From Komagataeibacter melaceti (GTDB lineage: Bacteria > Pseudomonadota > Alphaproteobacteria > Acetobacterales > Acetobacteraceae), in the NCBI RefSeq assembly GCF_003403295.1, contig NZ_QUWV01000011.1:1-64000 (forward strand): a DNA stretch of 64,000 nucleotides, given 5' to 3'. Every line of letters begins with the position of its first letter. Within the stretch, counting starts at the first letter, position 1. The notes under the pieces were generated by a model. It ran no database searches. It was not told where the DNA came from and worked only from the letters and a program-made list of their open reading frames with translations. Both the position numbers and the translations under genes were made by a program. This document shows positions 52,729-62,466 of the stretch, piece by piece.

Positions 52729-53904
52729 CTAAGATATTCCATGATTGCATTTAGGCTGAGAACCTATGCAGGGCGACACGAACAGATGGCCTTTCCACGC
52801 ACCAGCGCATGTTCTGGCCGCCACGATCATCCACATGAGCGCGAGTGCTGCAGTCAAAATCGTGCCGACATAACCGAAGAAAGCAAGATGGAACGTCGTG
52901 CCAAGGCGATAGGTCGCTGCCGTGTAAACGCCCAGGGGAAAAGTATACCCCCACCAGCCAAGATTGAACGGAATCCCGCCCCGCCAGTAGCGGATTGTGA
53001 TAAGCAGCGCGCATATCAACCACCATAGCCCCAGCCCCCACAGGGCAAGTCCGGCAATGGCCCCGATCCCTTGTGCAACCGCGCCGATCTGCGCAAGACC
53101 ATTTGCGGCGAAGATAGCCGGTGCATCGCCCCCCATAACCAGCATACCCAGCGCGCCCGTCCCGATCGGCCCCAGTGCCAGCCAGCATGAAGCCGCCATG
53201 CTGCCATGTGGAAGTTTGTAAAGCGCCATCCGTAAAATGAGGATCGCCAGAATACTGAGCGCAACCGGCACAGAATAGGCCCACAGCACATAGGACGTTA
53301 CCAACACCACGAACTGAACGTGTGCATCGGCCAGATATGGGGCAAGCAGTCCGCCTGATGCACCAGCCACCTCTGCCGCGACCACTGGCAGCAGCCATAC
53401 CGCCGTCATGCTGTCGAGGCTGATCTGGTGGCGGGTAAACAGCAGATACGGGATGCCGACACCGCAGGCCAACGACATGACAACGTCGATCCACCAGAGG
53501 GTTTCAGCCAGCGGAATGATGGCAGGCCCAAAAATGCCGGTTCCAAATACAAGGCAACCATTGATGATCGTGGCGAGGCCCATCGGAATCGTACCGATGA
53601 ACATGGAAACGACATCATGCCCGAAGATACGTCTGGCCTCATGGCTGAACATGACCCACCGCGCAGTGTAAAGCGCGGTGAAAAGCAGGAACAGCGCAAT
53701 GGTGACGAACCACAGCCCCTCCCCTACAGGCCTGAACTCCGGGCCGATGCCTGACATCTGGGGCAGGGTCAGCGCCAGAATACCAGTACCCATGGTCGCG
53801 GCGAACCAGTTCGGGGTGAACTGACGGATCACCTCGCGCGGATGCTCAAGCCCGGCGAACGGCCTGAAGCGGTTCACGGGTCTTTGTGTAATATTGGAGA
53901 TCAT
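52729..53904 (-). CDS. TDT-family transporter (TehA/SLAC1-like)
   Basis: An inner-membrane transporter of 391 aa with about ten helices. The start (FTPNWFAATMGTGILALTLPQM) is the signature of the tellurite-resistance/dicarboxylate transporter family, whose members move C4-dicarboxylates, sulphite or small anions. The repeated helix-pair pattern and the C-terminal WWGYTFPLGVYTAATYRLG fit. It begins one base into the stop of the upstream LysR gene, so the two are coupled and the regulator probably controls it. The substrate is unknown. Confidence 0.85.
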   Translation of the reverse strand: MISNITQRPVNRFRPFAGLEHPREVIRQFTPNWFAATMGTGILALTLPQMSGIGPEFRPVGEGLWFVTIALFLLFTALYTARWVMFSHEARRIFGHDVVSMFIGTIPMGLATIINGCLVFGTGIFGPAIIPLAETLWWIDVVMSLACGVGIPYLLFTRHQISLDSMTAVWLLPVVAAEVAGASGGLLAPYLADAHVQFVVLVTSYVLWAYSVPVALSILAILILRMALYKLPHGSMAASCWLALGPIGTGALGMLVMGGDAPAIFAANGLAQIGAVAQGIGAIAGLALWGLGLWWLICALLITIRYWRGGIPFNLGWWGYTFPLGVYTAATYRLGTTFHLAFFGYVGTILTAALALMWMIVAARTCAGAWKGHLFVSPCIGSQPKCNHGIS

Positions 53905-54776
53905 TATTTCCGTGTCTCCCTGAGCAGGTCGGCCATCGCATCCGCGGCACGGGTGCGATAGCGCTCCTTGTGCCGAAGGGCGTGGAAAGGTCGGGCTGGC
54001 ATTGGAAACTCAAGCCTGTGGAGTTCCCCTGTAGCCAGGGCGCGGCGGACAACGAATTCGGAAAGAACCGCAACGCCCGCCCCGGCTTCGACCGCGCTGC
54101 GCACTGCCTCGTTGGAGGGCATGACCATGGCAATCCGTAACTCACGCGGGTCGAAGCCACGCGCACGCAGTATCTCCTCAAAGGTCGAGCGCGTACCGGA
54201 CCCCTGCTCACGCACGATCCACCGCGCCGAACGCAGCCAGTCATCATCAACCTTCCCGACAGGCGATGAGGTAACAAGAAGCATCCTGTCCTCACCCACT
54301 GTCCACGATGCCAGGGCAGGTTCATCAATTGCCCCCTCCACCACGCCCAGTTCGGCCGTTCCGTCCAGAACCCGCCGGGCAGCGCCTTCGCTGTTATCAA
54401 TGCTGAGTTCGATCGAGATTCCCGGATGACGCGCACGAAACGCCGCCAACCTGCCAGGCAGCCAGTAGCTCGCGACCGTCTGGCTGGCGACCACACGAAG
54501 TGTACCACGTTTCAGTTCGCCATATTCCGCCAGCGCAAGCTCCGCAGCCGATGCCCGATCCAGCACGGCACGCGCCTCGCCAAGAAACATCGTCCCGGCT
54601 TCGGTCAGTTCAATGCGCCGGCCGATACGATGAAAAAGCTGTGTGCCGTGCTGCTTCTCCAATGCGGCGATGGCATTGCTGGCGGCGGACTGGGTAATAT
54701 TGAGGGCTTCAGCCGCACGCGTGACATGCTGGCGCTGGGCCACGGCGACAAAGATGCGAAGCTGTTCGAGTGTCAT
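53904..54776 (-). CDS. LysR-family transcriptional regulator
   Basis: A 290-aa LTTR. The start is set at 54776 (MTLEQLRIFVAVAQRQHVTRAAEALNITQSAASNAI) with GAAGGG upstream; an ATG 15 bp earlier (54791) is less likely. The winged helix-turn-helix occupies residues 1-60. The effector domain follows (RTLRVVASQTVASYWLPG-like region, then ELSIDNSEGAARRVLDG). Similarity is to the CysL/CbbR-like group. It precedes and overlaps the TDT transporter and is divergent from the DUF1348 gene, so it may regulate both. Confidence 0.9.
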   Translation of the reverse strand: MTLEQLRIFVAVAQRQHVTRAAEALNITQSAASNAIAALEKQHGTQLFHRIGRRIELTEAGTMFLGEARAVLDRASAAELALAEYGELKRGTLRVVASQTVASYWLPGRLAAFRARHPGISIELSIDNSEGAARRVLDGTAELGVVEGAIDEPALASWTVGEDRMLLVTSSPVGKVDDDWLRSARWIVREQGSGTRSTFEEILRARGFDPRELRIAMVMPSNEAVRSAVEAGAGVAVLSEFVVRRALATGELHRLEFPMPARPFHALRHKERYRTRAADAMADLLRETRK

Positions 54777-54998
54777 CGGTAATCCCTTCACCCGTTTGAT
54801 ACGGAACTGGGATCAATCTTTCCAACGGCATTTATATATGGTTTCAATCTTAAAATCAGATCATTCCGGGTAACCGAGAACAGGAACAGCCTTCAATCGC
54901 AAAAATCGGGATGGAGCAATCTATCCATAGCCAGACACGCGGCCAGGAACCACAATAGACCAGCGACCTTGTTTCTGAACCCGATCTGGAGTTTTGCC

Positions 54999-55463
54999 AT
55001 GTCACGACCACCCTTCCCGCCCTTTGATCTCGAAAGCGCGACACGCAAGGTCCGCCTTGCCGAAGATGCCTGGAACAGCCAGGAACCTGAACAGGTGGCG
55101 CTGGCCTACACAACGGATAGCCAGTGGCGCAATCGTGTGGAATTTATCCGGGGCCGAGACGAAATCGTGGCGTTCCTGACGCGCAAATGGGCTGCGGAGC
55201 AGGATTATCGCCTGATCAAGGAACTGTGGGGGTTCCGCAACAACCGCATGGCTGTCCGTTTTGCCTATGAATGGCATGACGACGCGGAGCAATGGTTCCG
55301 GTCCTACGGCAATGAAGTATGGGAATTCGATGAGGCCGGACTCATGCGCTACCGGTTCGCGGCCATCAATGATCTGCCCATTACCCCCAGCGACCGGCTA
55401 TTTCACTGGCCACGCGGGCGCCGCCCGGACGACCATCCCGGGCTTTCCGACCTTGGGCTGTAG
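54999..55463 (+). CDS. DUF1348 (NTF2/SnoaL-like) protein
   Basis: A 154-aa protein with a cone-shaped NTF2-like fold. The start is set at ATG 54999 with GGAG 6 bp upstream; ten extra residues from 54969 are unlikely. Family motifs are [43 protein letters not shown] and [25 protein letters not shown]. The family lacks an assigned reaction; the fold often houses small-molecule isomerases or hydrolases. It is divergent from the LysR gene. Confidence 0.88.
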   Translation: MSRPPFPPFDLESATRKVRLAEDAWNSQEPEQVALAYTTDSQWRNRVEFIRGRDEIVAFLTRKWAAEQDYRLIKELWGFRNNRMAVRFAYEWHDDAEQWFRSYGNEVWEFDEAGLMRYRFAAINDLPITPSDRLFHWPRGRRPDDHPGLSDLGL

Positions 55464-55474
55464 ATAGCACACAC

Positions 55475-55508
55475 AAAGGCTGGTGTCCTGATATGGAGAC
55501 CGGCCTTT
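55475..55508 (+). terminator. Hairpin after the DUF1348 gene
   Basis: AAAGGCTGGTGTCC (55475-55488) pairs with GGAGACCGGCCTTT (55495-55508), allowing two imperfect pairs. It starts 12 bp after the stop. The following T content is low (GGACTTTAG), so termination strength is uncertain. Confidence 0.5.
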
Positions 55509-55648
55509 GGACTTTAGCTGTCATGGGGCGAAATCATGGATGCTGGCCGCGTTTATTCTTTTCAATATAATTCACTTGCATGCGATAACATCATAGCATC
55601 AGCATGCTACAAACCTAGTGCATGCGGACATAATGGCTACAAAGCCCC

Positions 55649-56248
55649 CTACTCGCGGCCCAACACCGGATTTTGGCGGGGAAGCTGGTTCAGATAGGCG
55701 CAGGCCAGTTCAGCCAGTCGTGCCTGCGGTGCGTTGACATCAAGCGCCATGACCACTTCCTCCTTCATGTCGGGCTCTTCGAGTGTGGCGAACTGGCTGT
55801 CGAGCATGGCGGACGGCATGAAGTGCCCCGTGCGCTGGCGCAGGCGGGGGGCAATATCCTCCCTGCTCCCCTTGAGATAGACAAAGCATACATCCGCACT
55901 ATTGCCGCCAATCCGTTCACGGTAGCTGCGCTTGAGTGATGAACAGGTTACGATCCCGCTCAGCCCAGCAGCACGCCACGCCTGAATCTGGCCTGCAATA
56001 CGCTCCAGCCAGGGGGCACGATCCGTATCGGTCAAAGGGATGCCGTTACTCATACGGGCAATATTGGCGGGCGGATGCAGGTCATCCCCCTCGACAAGAG
56101 GCCAGCCCATACATTCGGACATCAGTTGGGCAAGTGTGCTCTTGCCACATCCTGATACCCCCATGACCACCAGCACGCATGGTCGTCCTGCCGCGCCAAG
56201 CCTATGTGAAGGCAAAATTGCAACCGTATTCTGTTCAGTATCACACAT
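55649..56248 (-). CDS. gntK: Gluconokinase
   Basis: Phosphorylates gluconate to 6-phosphogluconate, feeding the pentose phosphate pathway in the cytoplasm. It has 199 aa. The P-loop is VMGVSGCGKSTLA. EGDDLHPPANIARMSNGIPLTDTDRAPWL is the GntK substrate signature, and CSSLKRSYRERI also matches. The first 25 residues before the fold are extra compared with the usual 175-aa enzyme, so a later start is possible, but no in-frame ATG with a good ribosome binding site was seen closer. Transcribed alone. Confidence 0.93.
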   Translation of the reverse strand: MCDTEQNTVAILPSHRLGAAGRPCVLVVMGVSGCGKSTLAQLMSECMGWPLVEGDDLHPPANIARMSNGIPLTDTDRAPWLERIAGQIQAWRAAGLSGIVTCSSLKRSYRERIGGNSADVCFVYLKGSREDIAPRLRQRTGHFMPSAMLDSQFATLEEPDMKEEVVMALDVNAPQARLAELACAYLNQLPRQNPVLGRE

Positions 56249-56663
56249 TGCGTATCCTACCGGATGTTATAGTAAAAAGTAATGTGACTTTCTCTAAATC
56301 CAGTCAGGTATATGAATGAACGCAATAAGATTCGGGGTCGATCGACATTCAGATTATCCCGATCATGGCAGTAGCGGGACAAATAAATCCAGTAAAATGG
56401 ATGGGACCAGAGACGGTTTTCAGCACGCGCATTCCCTGCCCCATCTTATATAATAAACCGTGAACAACGAAGGGTATGTGCGAATTGAACGTCAACATTA
56501 CTTTTAAATGCGCATAGCAAGATGATGCTACTCACATCATCGACTCATAAGTCACCTGCCATCCCTATGCTGCATTCGATATTTTTATAAATATCAAAGC
56601 AACATATATTTAATATTAAATTTTCACATACAAAGAACAATGTTTGTTGTACACCCAAGCCAA
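56249..56663. other. Intergenic region, nothing convincing
   Basis: About 415 bp of AT-rich sequence between gluconokinase and the porin gene. No gene, clear terminator or recognisable operator was found. It holds the likely gntK promoter and the porin 3' untranslated region. Confidence 0.4.
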
Positions 56664-58154
56664 TCACAAAATCTGTATCTGCGACTTGAAACCTATGAAC
56701 TCCACATTTTTCAGGTTTCTTTGCGCATTGGGGTGAAAATAGATCTGGAAATCCGGCGCAAATACCACACCGCGCATGACATGAACCTGATAGTTCGTTT
56801 CAAATATGGTTGCATGTTCCTGCACGCCCGTTGCGTGGTTTGGCAACGTCTTTTGCGGTATCATGCTGAGGTCAAGTATATCCGTGCTTGAAACACCGGG
56901 AGCAATCTTTACATAAGTCATGGCAGCGCCAAAAGAATCATAGGGCCTGCTCCTGATAAATCCACGATCGACAAACGCCGCATATGTCTCATAATTACGT
57001 AACGATGTATGCGGATCGTTATAGATCACCCCGCCCATTAGCGTCAGGCCGCCTTCGGCATTGGAATAGGAATGGTGAAGTATTTTCTGGTCCACTTCAA
57101 ACCACGTGCTCCATGTCTGCTGCCGGTTGCGGGCTGTTTTGCCTGAAAGGGCATAGGGATTACCATCCTCATCATAGTAATTGTCCGGGTTGGGGGCGGA
57201 AATCAGTTGCCCGCCAATCTTGTAGTGTCCCGGCAATTTGTGCTGGCGACCCAGAACGGGTTCCCAGCCCAGTTCGACCGGGACAAGCTGCCCTACAATA
57301 TTGGATGAATTGAAATGAAATCCTGTCCGATGCTGGTTGTTTGCATAGATCCCGCGCTCGGCAAAATATACGCCCGCCTGTATATAAATATAGCGCAGCG
57401 GACGCCCGCGGATACGGAATCCCCACTCCCCGGCCGGGTATGATGTAATATACTGGTTATCAATAGCCGCCTTGGGACGTCCGCAGAAACTGTTGTTCTG
57501 GAAGTTGCAGAAAAGGGCGCTGGCGCTGAATTCACTCATTTCGGTCAATCGCCCCCCGGCAATACTTATCCGGCCACCCAGCAGGGTTTCTTCCCCATAT
57601 GCCGTAACCAGATGAACAACGACATTGCCCCCTCCGCCATATATTTCTGATGAATGTGCCAGCCAGTCCCCCATCATCCGGTTGGCTGTCGTGCCGTACC
57701 GGCTGGTAAAGAGCGTGTGGGTGGCAAAGCCTTTCAGGCCGATGATCTTTTCCCAGTTGATGTGCAGGGCGGTATTCACCTGCCCCGCATTACTTGATCC
57801 CTGCTTGTAATTGGGGTGGCCCGAAGTCGGGCGGGAAATGGCGTCCGTGTATTCATTGGTGTTGTCCATTGTCAATGCAATGCCACGCGTGCGCAGCCAT
57901 GACGTCATGCCAAACGGGTCCGTAAACATTGCTTCGGGCCGGGAAAAGGCTGGCACCACAGGTACGTTTGCCGGATGGGCCATAAGGGGTGTCGCCACGC
58001 GCAGCCGGGCGTCACTGCTTGAATTGTCCTGAAACGTCTGGGCCATTGCCTGGCGGCACAGCATCATTACCGTTATGGCAATTACCGATGCATATGCCCT
58101 GGAAACCAGTTTTTTACGACAGAATGCCATAAGCATCGTGAAGAACACATGCAT
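56664..58154 (-). CDS. OprB-family carbohydrate porin
   Basis: An outer-membrane channel for sugars or sugar acids. It has 496 aa. A signal sequence of about 38 residues ends near AMA (VIAITVMMLCRQAMA). The mature part begins with FTDPFGMTSWLRTRGIALTMDNTNEY, the typical OprB opening, and continues as a 16-strand barrel with many aromatic-rich strands, e.g. WEKIIGLKGFATHTLFTSRYG. The last strand ends FIGFKSQIQIL. It is downstream of the dehydrogenase gene on the same strand but separated by a hairpin and an AT-rich gap, so it may have its own promoter. Confidence 0.88.
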   Translation of the reverse strand: MHVFFTMLMAFCRKKLVSRAYASVIAITVMMLCRQAMAQTFQDNSSSDARLRVATPLMAHPANVPVVPAFSRPEAMFTDPFGMTSWLRTRGIALTMDNTNEYTDAISRPTSGHPNYKQGSSNAGQVNTALHINWEKIIGLKGFATHTLFTSRYGTTANRMMGDWLAHSSEIYGGGGNVVVHLVTAYGEETLLGGRISIAGGRLTEMSEFSASALFCNFQNNSFCGRPKAAIDNQYITSYPAGEWGFRIRGRPLRYIYIQAGVYFAERGIYANNQHRTGFHFNSSNIVGQLVPVELGWEPVLGRQHKLPGHYKIGGQLISAPNPDNYYDEDGNPYALSGKTARNRQQTWSTWFEVDQKILHHSYSNAEGGLTLMGGVIYNDPHTSLRNYETYAAFVDRGFIRSRPYDSFGAAMTYVKIAPGVSSTDILDLSMIPQKTLPNHATGVQEHATIFETNYQVHVMRGVVFAPDFQIYFHPNAQRNLKNVEFIGFKSQIQIL

Positions 58155-58283
58155 TCATCCTGATCCGGTTGAATTTATTGTATTACTGTAAATAAACCCT
58201 CCATCACAAAGAATTATTTACATTATTAAGGGTATTTTATATGGCGCATCGGCCATGTGGCTGCACTGCCAGAAACATGCGGC

Positions 58284-58307
58284 GGATACGCCCCTACGGG
58301 CGCATCC
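58284..58307 (-). repeat. Hairpin between the dehydrogenase and porin genes
   Basis: GGATACGCCC (58284-58293) pairs with GGGCGCATCC (58298-58307) with one G-U type mismatch and a 4-base loop. It lies 19 bp after the dehydrogenase stop on the minus strand and lacks a T-run. It is a possible attenuator or processing site. Confidence 0.5.
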
Positions 58308-58325
58308 TGTAGCCGACATGCCTGT

Positions 58326-59255
58326 TCAGACCACGGCAGTAAGCAGTGACTGATCCGCAAAATGGGCGGCAAGATTTTTTACAACCAGTTCTCCCATCGC
58401 CAGCCGTGTCTCAACGGTTGCGCTGGCGCGATGGGGTTGCAGTACCGTGCGGGAGGACTGGCGCAGGGCCTCGGGCACGTCGGGTTCATGCTCAAACACA
58501 TCCAGCGCCGCACCGCCCAGCTTTCCAGCCTCAAGCACCTGCACCAGAGCCTGTTCATCCACGACCGAACCACGGGCCACATTGACCACAAAACCCTGCG
58601 GCCCCAGAGCCTCCAGCACCTCACGGTTGACCAGATGTCGTGATCCTGCCCCGCCCGATGCTGCAATGACCAGAATTTCGCTTTTCTGCGCCAGTACTTT
58701 CAGGTCGGGAACAAAAGTATAATCTTTCAGCCCAAAATCCTTCAGGTCGGTATAGGATACAGGCATTGCAAATGCCCGGGCACGCAGGGCAATCGCACGG
58801 CCCACATGTCCCATGCCGATAATCCCGACCTTCTTGCCAGTCACCTTGCGCCCCAGTGGCGGGGCGGCTTCATGGCCCCATGCGCCCTTACGCACATACC
58901 TGTCGCCTGCGGGCAGGCCACGCAGGAGCGACAGGATCAGCCCGATTGCCATATCCGCTACATCATCGGTCAGCACGCCCGGTGTGGTGGTTACGCGGAT
59001 ATTGCGCCGTTTGGCTTCCGTCAGGTTTACGGCATCCGTGCCAATGCCGTTGATGGCAATGATTTCAAGCGCGGGCAGGCTGTTCATGACATCTTCCGGC
59101 ACGCCAGTGCCACCACCCGTTGCAATGCCGCGTATGTTACGTGCAATGTCCTTCAACTGTGCCACCGAAGTAAAGCGATGCACGGTATAGGCGGCATCAA
59201 GCTGTTTTTCGATTTCAGGCATCATGGGTTCGATAAGCAGGATTTCCGGTTTCAT
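58326..59255 (-). CDS. D-isomer-specific 2-hydroxyacid dehydrogenase (GhrB/2-ketogluconate reductase type)
   Basis: An NAD(P)H-dependent reductase of 2-oxo acids such as hydroxypyruvate, glyoxylate or 2-keto-gluconate. It has 309 aa. The cofactor motif is KVGIIGMGHVGRAIALRA (residues 145-162). The catalytic triad is Arg in NVARGSVVDEQAL, Glu in VFEHEPDVP and His in LQPHRASAT. The N-terminal substrate domain has NGIGTDAVNL. It follows the hydratase gene by 17 bp. With the porin, symporter and oxidoreductase it forms a sugar-acid module. Confidence 0.9.
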   Translation of the reverse strand: MKPEILLIEPMMPEIEKQLDAAYTVHRFTSVAQLKDIARNIRGIATGGGTGVPEDVMNSLPALEIIAINGIGTDAVNLTEAKRRNIRVTTTPGVLTDDVADMAIGLILSLLRGLPAGDRYVRKGAWGHEAAPPLGRKVTGKKVGIIGMGHVGRAIALRARAFAMPVSYTDLKDFGLKDYTFVPDLKVLAQKSEILVIAASGGAGSRHLVNREVLEALGPQGFVVNVARGSVVDEQALVQVLEAGKLGGAALDVFEHEPDVPEALRQSSRTVLQPHRASATVETRLAMGELVVKNLAAHFADQSLLTAVV

Positions 59256-59272
59256 AATTTCATGCTTCCAAT

Positions 59273-60034
59273 TCAGGCAAGATGGGCGCGTACGCTGCCA
59301 ATTGCAGGAAAGTCGGCCACAACTTCAGTATCATGCCCGACAAAAATGGTTCCGGTTGTTGATCCGGTCGTGACAATGCTACCGGCCGCGATGCCGATTT
59401 TCCGTCGGGAAGCATGGTTGGCCAGCCAGACCAGCATACGCAGCGGGTCGCCAGCGGAATTCCCCCCGACATGATCTGCCACGACCTGGTTATTGATGGT
59501 CAGCACCACGCGTTCCGTAACAGGCGTGAATTTACGCCATTCCGCCACGCCCGGCCCCACGATCAGGGCGCCGTGGCTCTGCTGGTCAGCGGTGTGGAGA
59601 AATTTATGCTGTGATCCCGGCTTTGCAAAACGCGTGTCCAGAAGTTCGATTGCCGGGTGAATGGTGCCAATGGCGTCAAGCACTTCCTCACGGGTCCATT
59701 CCTGCGCGCGCGGCGGCAGGGCATGGGCAAAACGGTAGGCAATTTCAGCTTCCACCCCGCGATGAAAGCACAGGTCCGGCGGGAGCGTTGCACCATCCTC
59801 AAAGATGGTGGATGTATGGATCGGTGCGCAGAACGGCTCTGACTGCGGTGTTTCCGACCCGACCTTCCACCCCCCTATCGGCCCGAGATGCTGGGCGACC
59901 TCATCCTGTATGGCATAGGCATCATCGATGGAACGCGGGACCAGGCTGTCATGTACATGCTCGGGCGGCGTGGATTTTCTGTTCCGCACCGACAGCAGCA
60001 TGTGCGCGACATCGGACGATGTGACGGTTTGCAT
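59273..60034 (-). CDS. 2-keto-4-pentenoate hydratase/MhpD-like (FAH superfamily)
   Basis: A 253-aa enzyme. The start is at 60034 (MQTVTSSDVAHML), with GGGAAA upstream; ATG 60055 is a weaker alternative. Family motifs are AYAIQDEVAQHLGPIGGWKVG, the metal-ligand segment FHRGVEAEIAYRF and HPAIELLDTRF. MhpD-type hydratases act on dienoic 2-oxo acids; related FAH-fold enzymes dehydrate sugar-derived 2-keto-3-deoxy acids. Given the neighbours (2-hydroxyacid dehydrogenase, MHS symporter, Gfo/Idh oxidoreductase), a role in breakdown of a sugar-derived acid is inferred. It lies 34 bp after the symporter gene. Confidence 0.85.
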   Translation of the reverse strand: MQTVTSSDVAHMLLSVRNRKSTPPEHVHDSLVPRSIDDAYAIQDEVAQHLGPIGGWKVGSETPQSEPFCAPIHTSTIFEDGATLPPDLCFHRGVEAEIAYRFAHALPPRAQEWTREEVLDAIGTIHPAIELLDTRFAKPGSQHKFLHTADQQSHGALIVGPGVAEWRKFTPVTERVVLTINNQVVADHVGGNSAGDPLRMLVWLANHASRRKIGIAAGSIVTTGSTTGTIFVGHDTEVVADFPAIGSVRAHLA

Positions 60035-60067
60035 ATCAATAATTTCCCATAACAAAATAAAAAATAA

Positions 60068-61462
60068 CTATAGAATGTCGTTCTGCTCAACGAGATCACG
60101 GTTACGACATTCCGGGATGAAAAAAGTCGTGCCAATGGTAATGCCCGCAAGAAAAATGACATAACCCGCTATGGGCAGCCACGACATCTGACCCGGATGC
60201 GTAGCAGATGGGGAAAATGTCGCAACCCACCTGATAATACAGGAGCCAACCAGCGGCGTGACGCCACCGGCAATAACGGCCGAGACCTCACGCGCAAGGG
60301 ATACGGCCATGTAGCGGTGCCGGGCGCCAAACATTTCCGGCAGCATGGCGGCCTGTGTCCCGAACATGCCCCATGTGGTGATACCCAGCGCGACGGACAG
60401 CCCGATAACAGCCGGAAACGGGCGGCCGGTGCTGAAGGCATACCATACCGGCAGCGCCGTTACGGCCTGCAGGATGGCGAAGGTGCGGTACACCCTTATC
60501 CGCCCGAACCGGTCACTCAGCAGCCCGGCCGCCGGCACGGTAAAGCCCCCGATAATGGCAGCCGTTATCAGCGATGACGTACCCCACAGTCCGGGCAGGC
60601 CCATTGTATTGACCAGATAGCTGACCGCCAGCACCTGATAGATGGATGACCCGCCATTTTCAGCCATTCTGACGCCAATCCCCGCAAGGATCGTGCGCCA
60701 GGAACCATGGATGAGGGAAAACAGGGATTCACGCTCCTCCGCCACCTTGCGCTGGATGGTCTCGAAAGTAGGGGATTCCTTGAGCTTCAGCCGCATATAG
60801 AGGGCAACCGCCAGAATGATGGCGCTGACCAGAAACGGCAGCCGCCATATCCATGAATGCGTGATGTCCGTCACCCCGAACAGGAGACTGCAATAGACAA
60901 GCGCCGCAATGATGGTCCCGATCTGGATGCCAAGGAACGGCAACGAGGCATAGAACCCGCGCTGGCCCACGGGGGCGTATTCCGTCATCATCACGGCAGC
61001 ACCCGCCTGTTCCGCCCCGGCCCCAAGCCCCTGCAGCATCCGCGCCGTAACCAGCAGGACGGGCGCCCATATCCCTATGGTCTGATAGGTCGGGATCAGC
61101 CCAATACCCGTGCTGGCAAGCCCCATGAGGGTGATCGTCATGAGCAGGACCTTCTTGCGGCCGATATGGTCGCCCAGACGGCCAAAAATGATCCCGCCCA
61201 CGGGCCGCACGGCAAACCCGACAAAATAGGTTGCAAAACTGGCAATAAGGCTCGTGACCGCCGTGGCCGACGGGAAGAAAAGCGGCCCGAAAACCAGTGC
61301 CGAGGCCAGGCTGTAGAGCGCGAAATCATAATATTCCAGCGCACTTCCCAAAGAGCATGTCCACGCCGCGCGCCGCAGTTCGCTTACGGTCAGCGTGGCG
61401 CGCACCGGAGGCCCCATTATCCGGCCATCCACGCCGATGGCCCCGAATACTGCTTGTGTCAT
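60068..61462 (-). CDS. MHS-family major facilitator (organic-acid/proton symporter)
   Basis: An inner-membrane 12-helix symporter of 464 aa. The signature LEYYDFALYSLASALVFGPLFFP after the first 35 residues, and the MFS motif GRLGDHIGRKKVL, identify the metabolite:H+ symporter (MHS) group, which includes ProP, KgtP and ShiA. The segment LQGLGAGAEQAGAAVMMTEYAP is also typical. The start overlaps the upstream oxidoreductase stop by 4 bp, so the two are coupled. The substrate is likely the acid processed by the neighbouring enzymes. Confidence 0.9.
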   Translation of the reverse strand: MTQAVFGAIGVDGRIMGPPVRATLTVSELRRAAWTCSLGSALEYYDFALYSLASALVFGPLFFPSATAVTSLIASFATYFVGFAVRPVGGIIFGRLGDHIGRKKVLLMTITLMGLASTGIGLIPTYQTIGIWAPVLLVTARMLQGLGAGAEQAGAAVMMTEYAPVGQRGFYASLPFLGIQIGTIIAALVYCSLLFGVTDITHSWIWRLPFLVSAIILAVALYMRLKLKESPTFETIQRKVAEERESLFSLIHGSWRTILAGIGVRMAENGGSSIYQVLAVSYLVNTMGLPGLWGTSSLITAAIIGGFTVPAAGLLSDRFGRIRVYRTFAILQAVTALPVWYAFSTGRPFPAVIGLSVALGITTWGMFGTQAAMLPEMFGARHRYMAVSLAREVSAVIAGGVTPLVGSCIIRWVATFSPSATHPGQMSWLPIAGYVIFLAGITIGTTFFIPECRNRDLVEQNDIL

Positions 61463-62466
61463 GGGATTTCCACTTCGATCTGACGGCCCTTACGGGCCGA
61501 TTCACGAATGGCCAGCGCTATGGCCAGGGCAGCAAGGCCATCCCCGCCCGTTGCGGCGGGTTGCCCCGTGCCACGCACCGCATTGCTGAATGCGGCAAGT
61601 GCGTAGTGGTAAAGATTGTGATGGTGAACCGGTATTTCCTTTTCACCACCGGCATTGCGCATGAACAGACGGCCCGCGGCCCGCTGGCTCATGCAGTCCC
61701 GACCGATCAGGACGCCCTCGCTCCCGTAGAATTCCATTCCCCCTTCGGAAAACGGCACGGTATAGGCGCCATGGATCTGGACCAGCACATCACCCGGAAA
61801 ACGCAGGATGACCATGATGCCATCCTCCACCCCATCATGGGCAAGGCGGCCGCTCTGCGTCATGGCCATGACATGCGTCGGGTTGCTGCCCATAAGGAAG
61901 CGCAGCGTGTCGATGTCATGGATCGTACTGTCCAGTATCAGCCCGCCCCCATCGGGGTCGTTAACACGCCACCCATGCAGGGCCTGCGGCAGGAAATTGG
62001 CATGGAACACCCGCACGGCATTGAGCCTGCCAATAGCGCCATCATGCAGCAGGTCACGCAGTTTCTGGTGCATGGCATTGCAGCGCAGGTGGTGGTTGAC
62101 CCCCAGCACCACGCCCGCATCGTGGCAGGCTGCAATCATGTCCCGCGCATCGGCCACACTCAGGGCAACCGGTTTTTCACACAGGACGTTTTTCTCCGCC
62201 CCGGCCGATGCCAGCGTCTGACGGCAGTGAAACTGGTTGGCGGTGCTGATATAGACGGCATTTACCCGCTCATCCGCCAGGATCGTGTTGAGATCCGTCG
62301 TATGGGCGGGAATACCGTTTTCGGCCGCAAAGCTGGCGCCACGCTCCTCGCTTGAACTCAGCACGTTCAGGACCGTGCTGTCAGGCTGCGCGCGAATGGC
62401 GTCAATAACCCACTGCCGGGCAACGTTGCTTGCACCAATCAAAGCCCAACCGATGGTGTTGGTCAT
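61459..62466 (-). CDS. Gfo/Idh/MocA-family oxidoreductase
   Basis: An NAD(P)-dependent sugar or polyol oxidoreductase of 335 aa. The start is placed at 62466 (MTNTIGWALIGASNVAR), where the Rossmann fold begins; the longer frame to 62511 is not conserved in style. VLCEKPVALSVADARDM contains the catalytic Lys of the EKP motif. GGGLILDSTIHDIDTLRFLMG holds the conserved Asp-x-x-x-His-like active-site segment. It heads the five-gene module and overlaps the symporter gene. Confidence 0.9.
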   Translation of the reverse strand: MTNTIGWALIGASNVARQWVIDAIRAQPDSTVLNVLSSSEERGASFAAENGIPAHTTDLNTILADERVNAVYISTANQFHCRQTLASAGAEKNVLCEKPVALSVADARDMIAACHDAGVVLGVNHHLRCNAMHQKLRDLLHDGAIGRLNAVRVFHANFLPQALHGWRVNDPDGGGLILDSTIHDIDTLRFLMGSNPTHVMAMTQSGRLAHDGVEDGIMVILRFPGDVLVQIHGAYTVPFSEGGMEFYGSEGVLIGRDCMSQRAAGRLFMRNAGGEKEIPVHHHNLYHYALAAFSNAVRGTGQPAATGGDGLAALAIALAIRESARKGRQIEVEIP

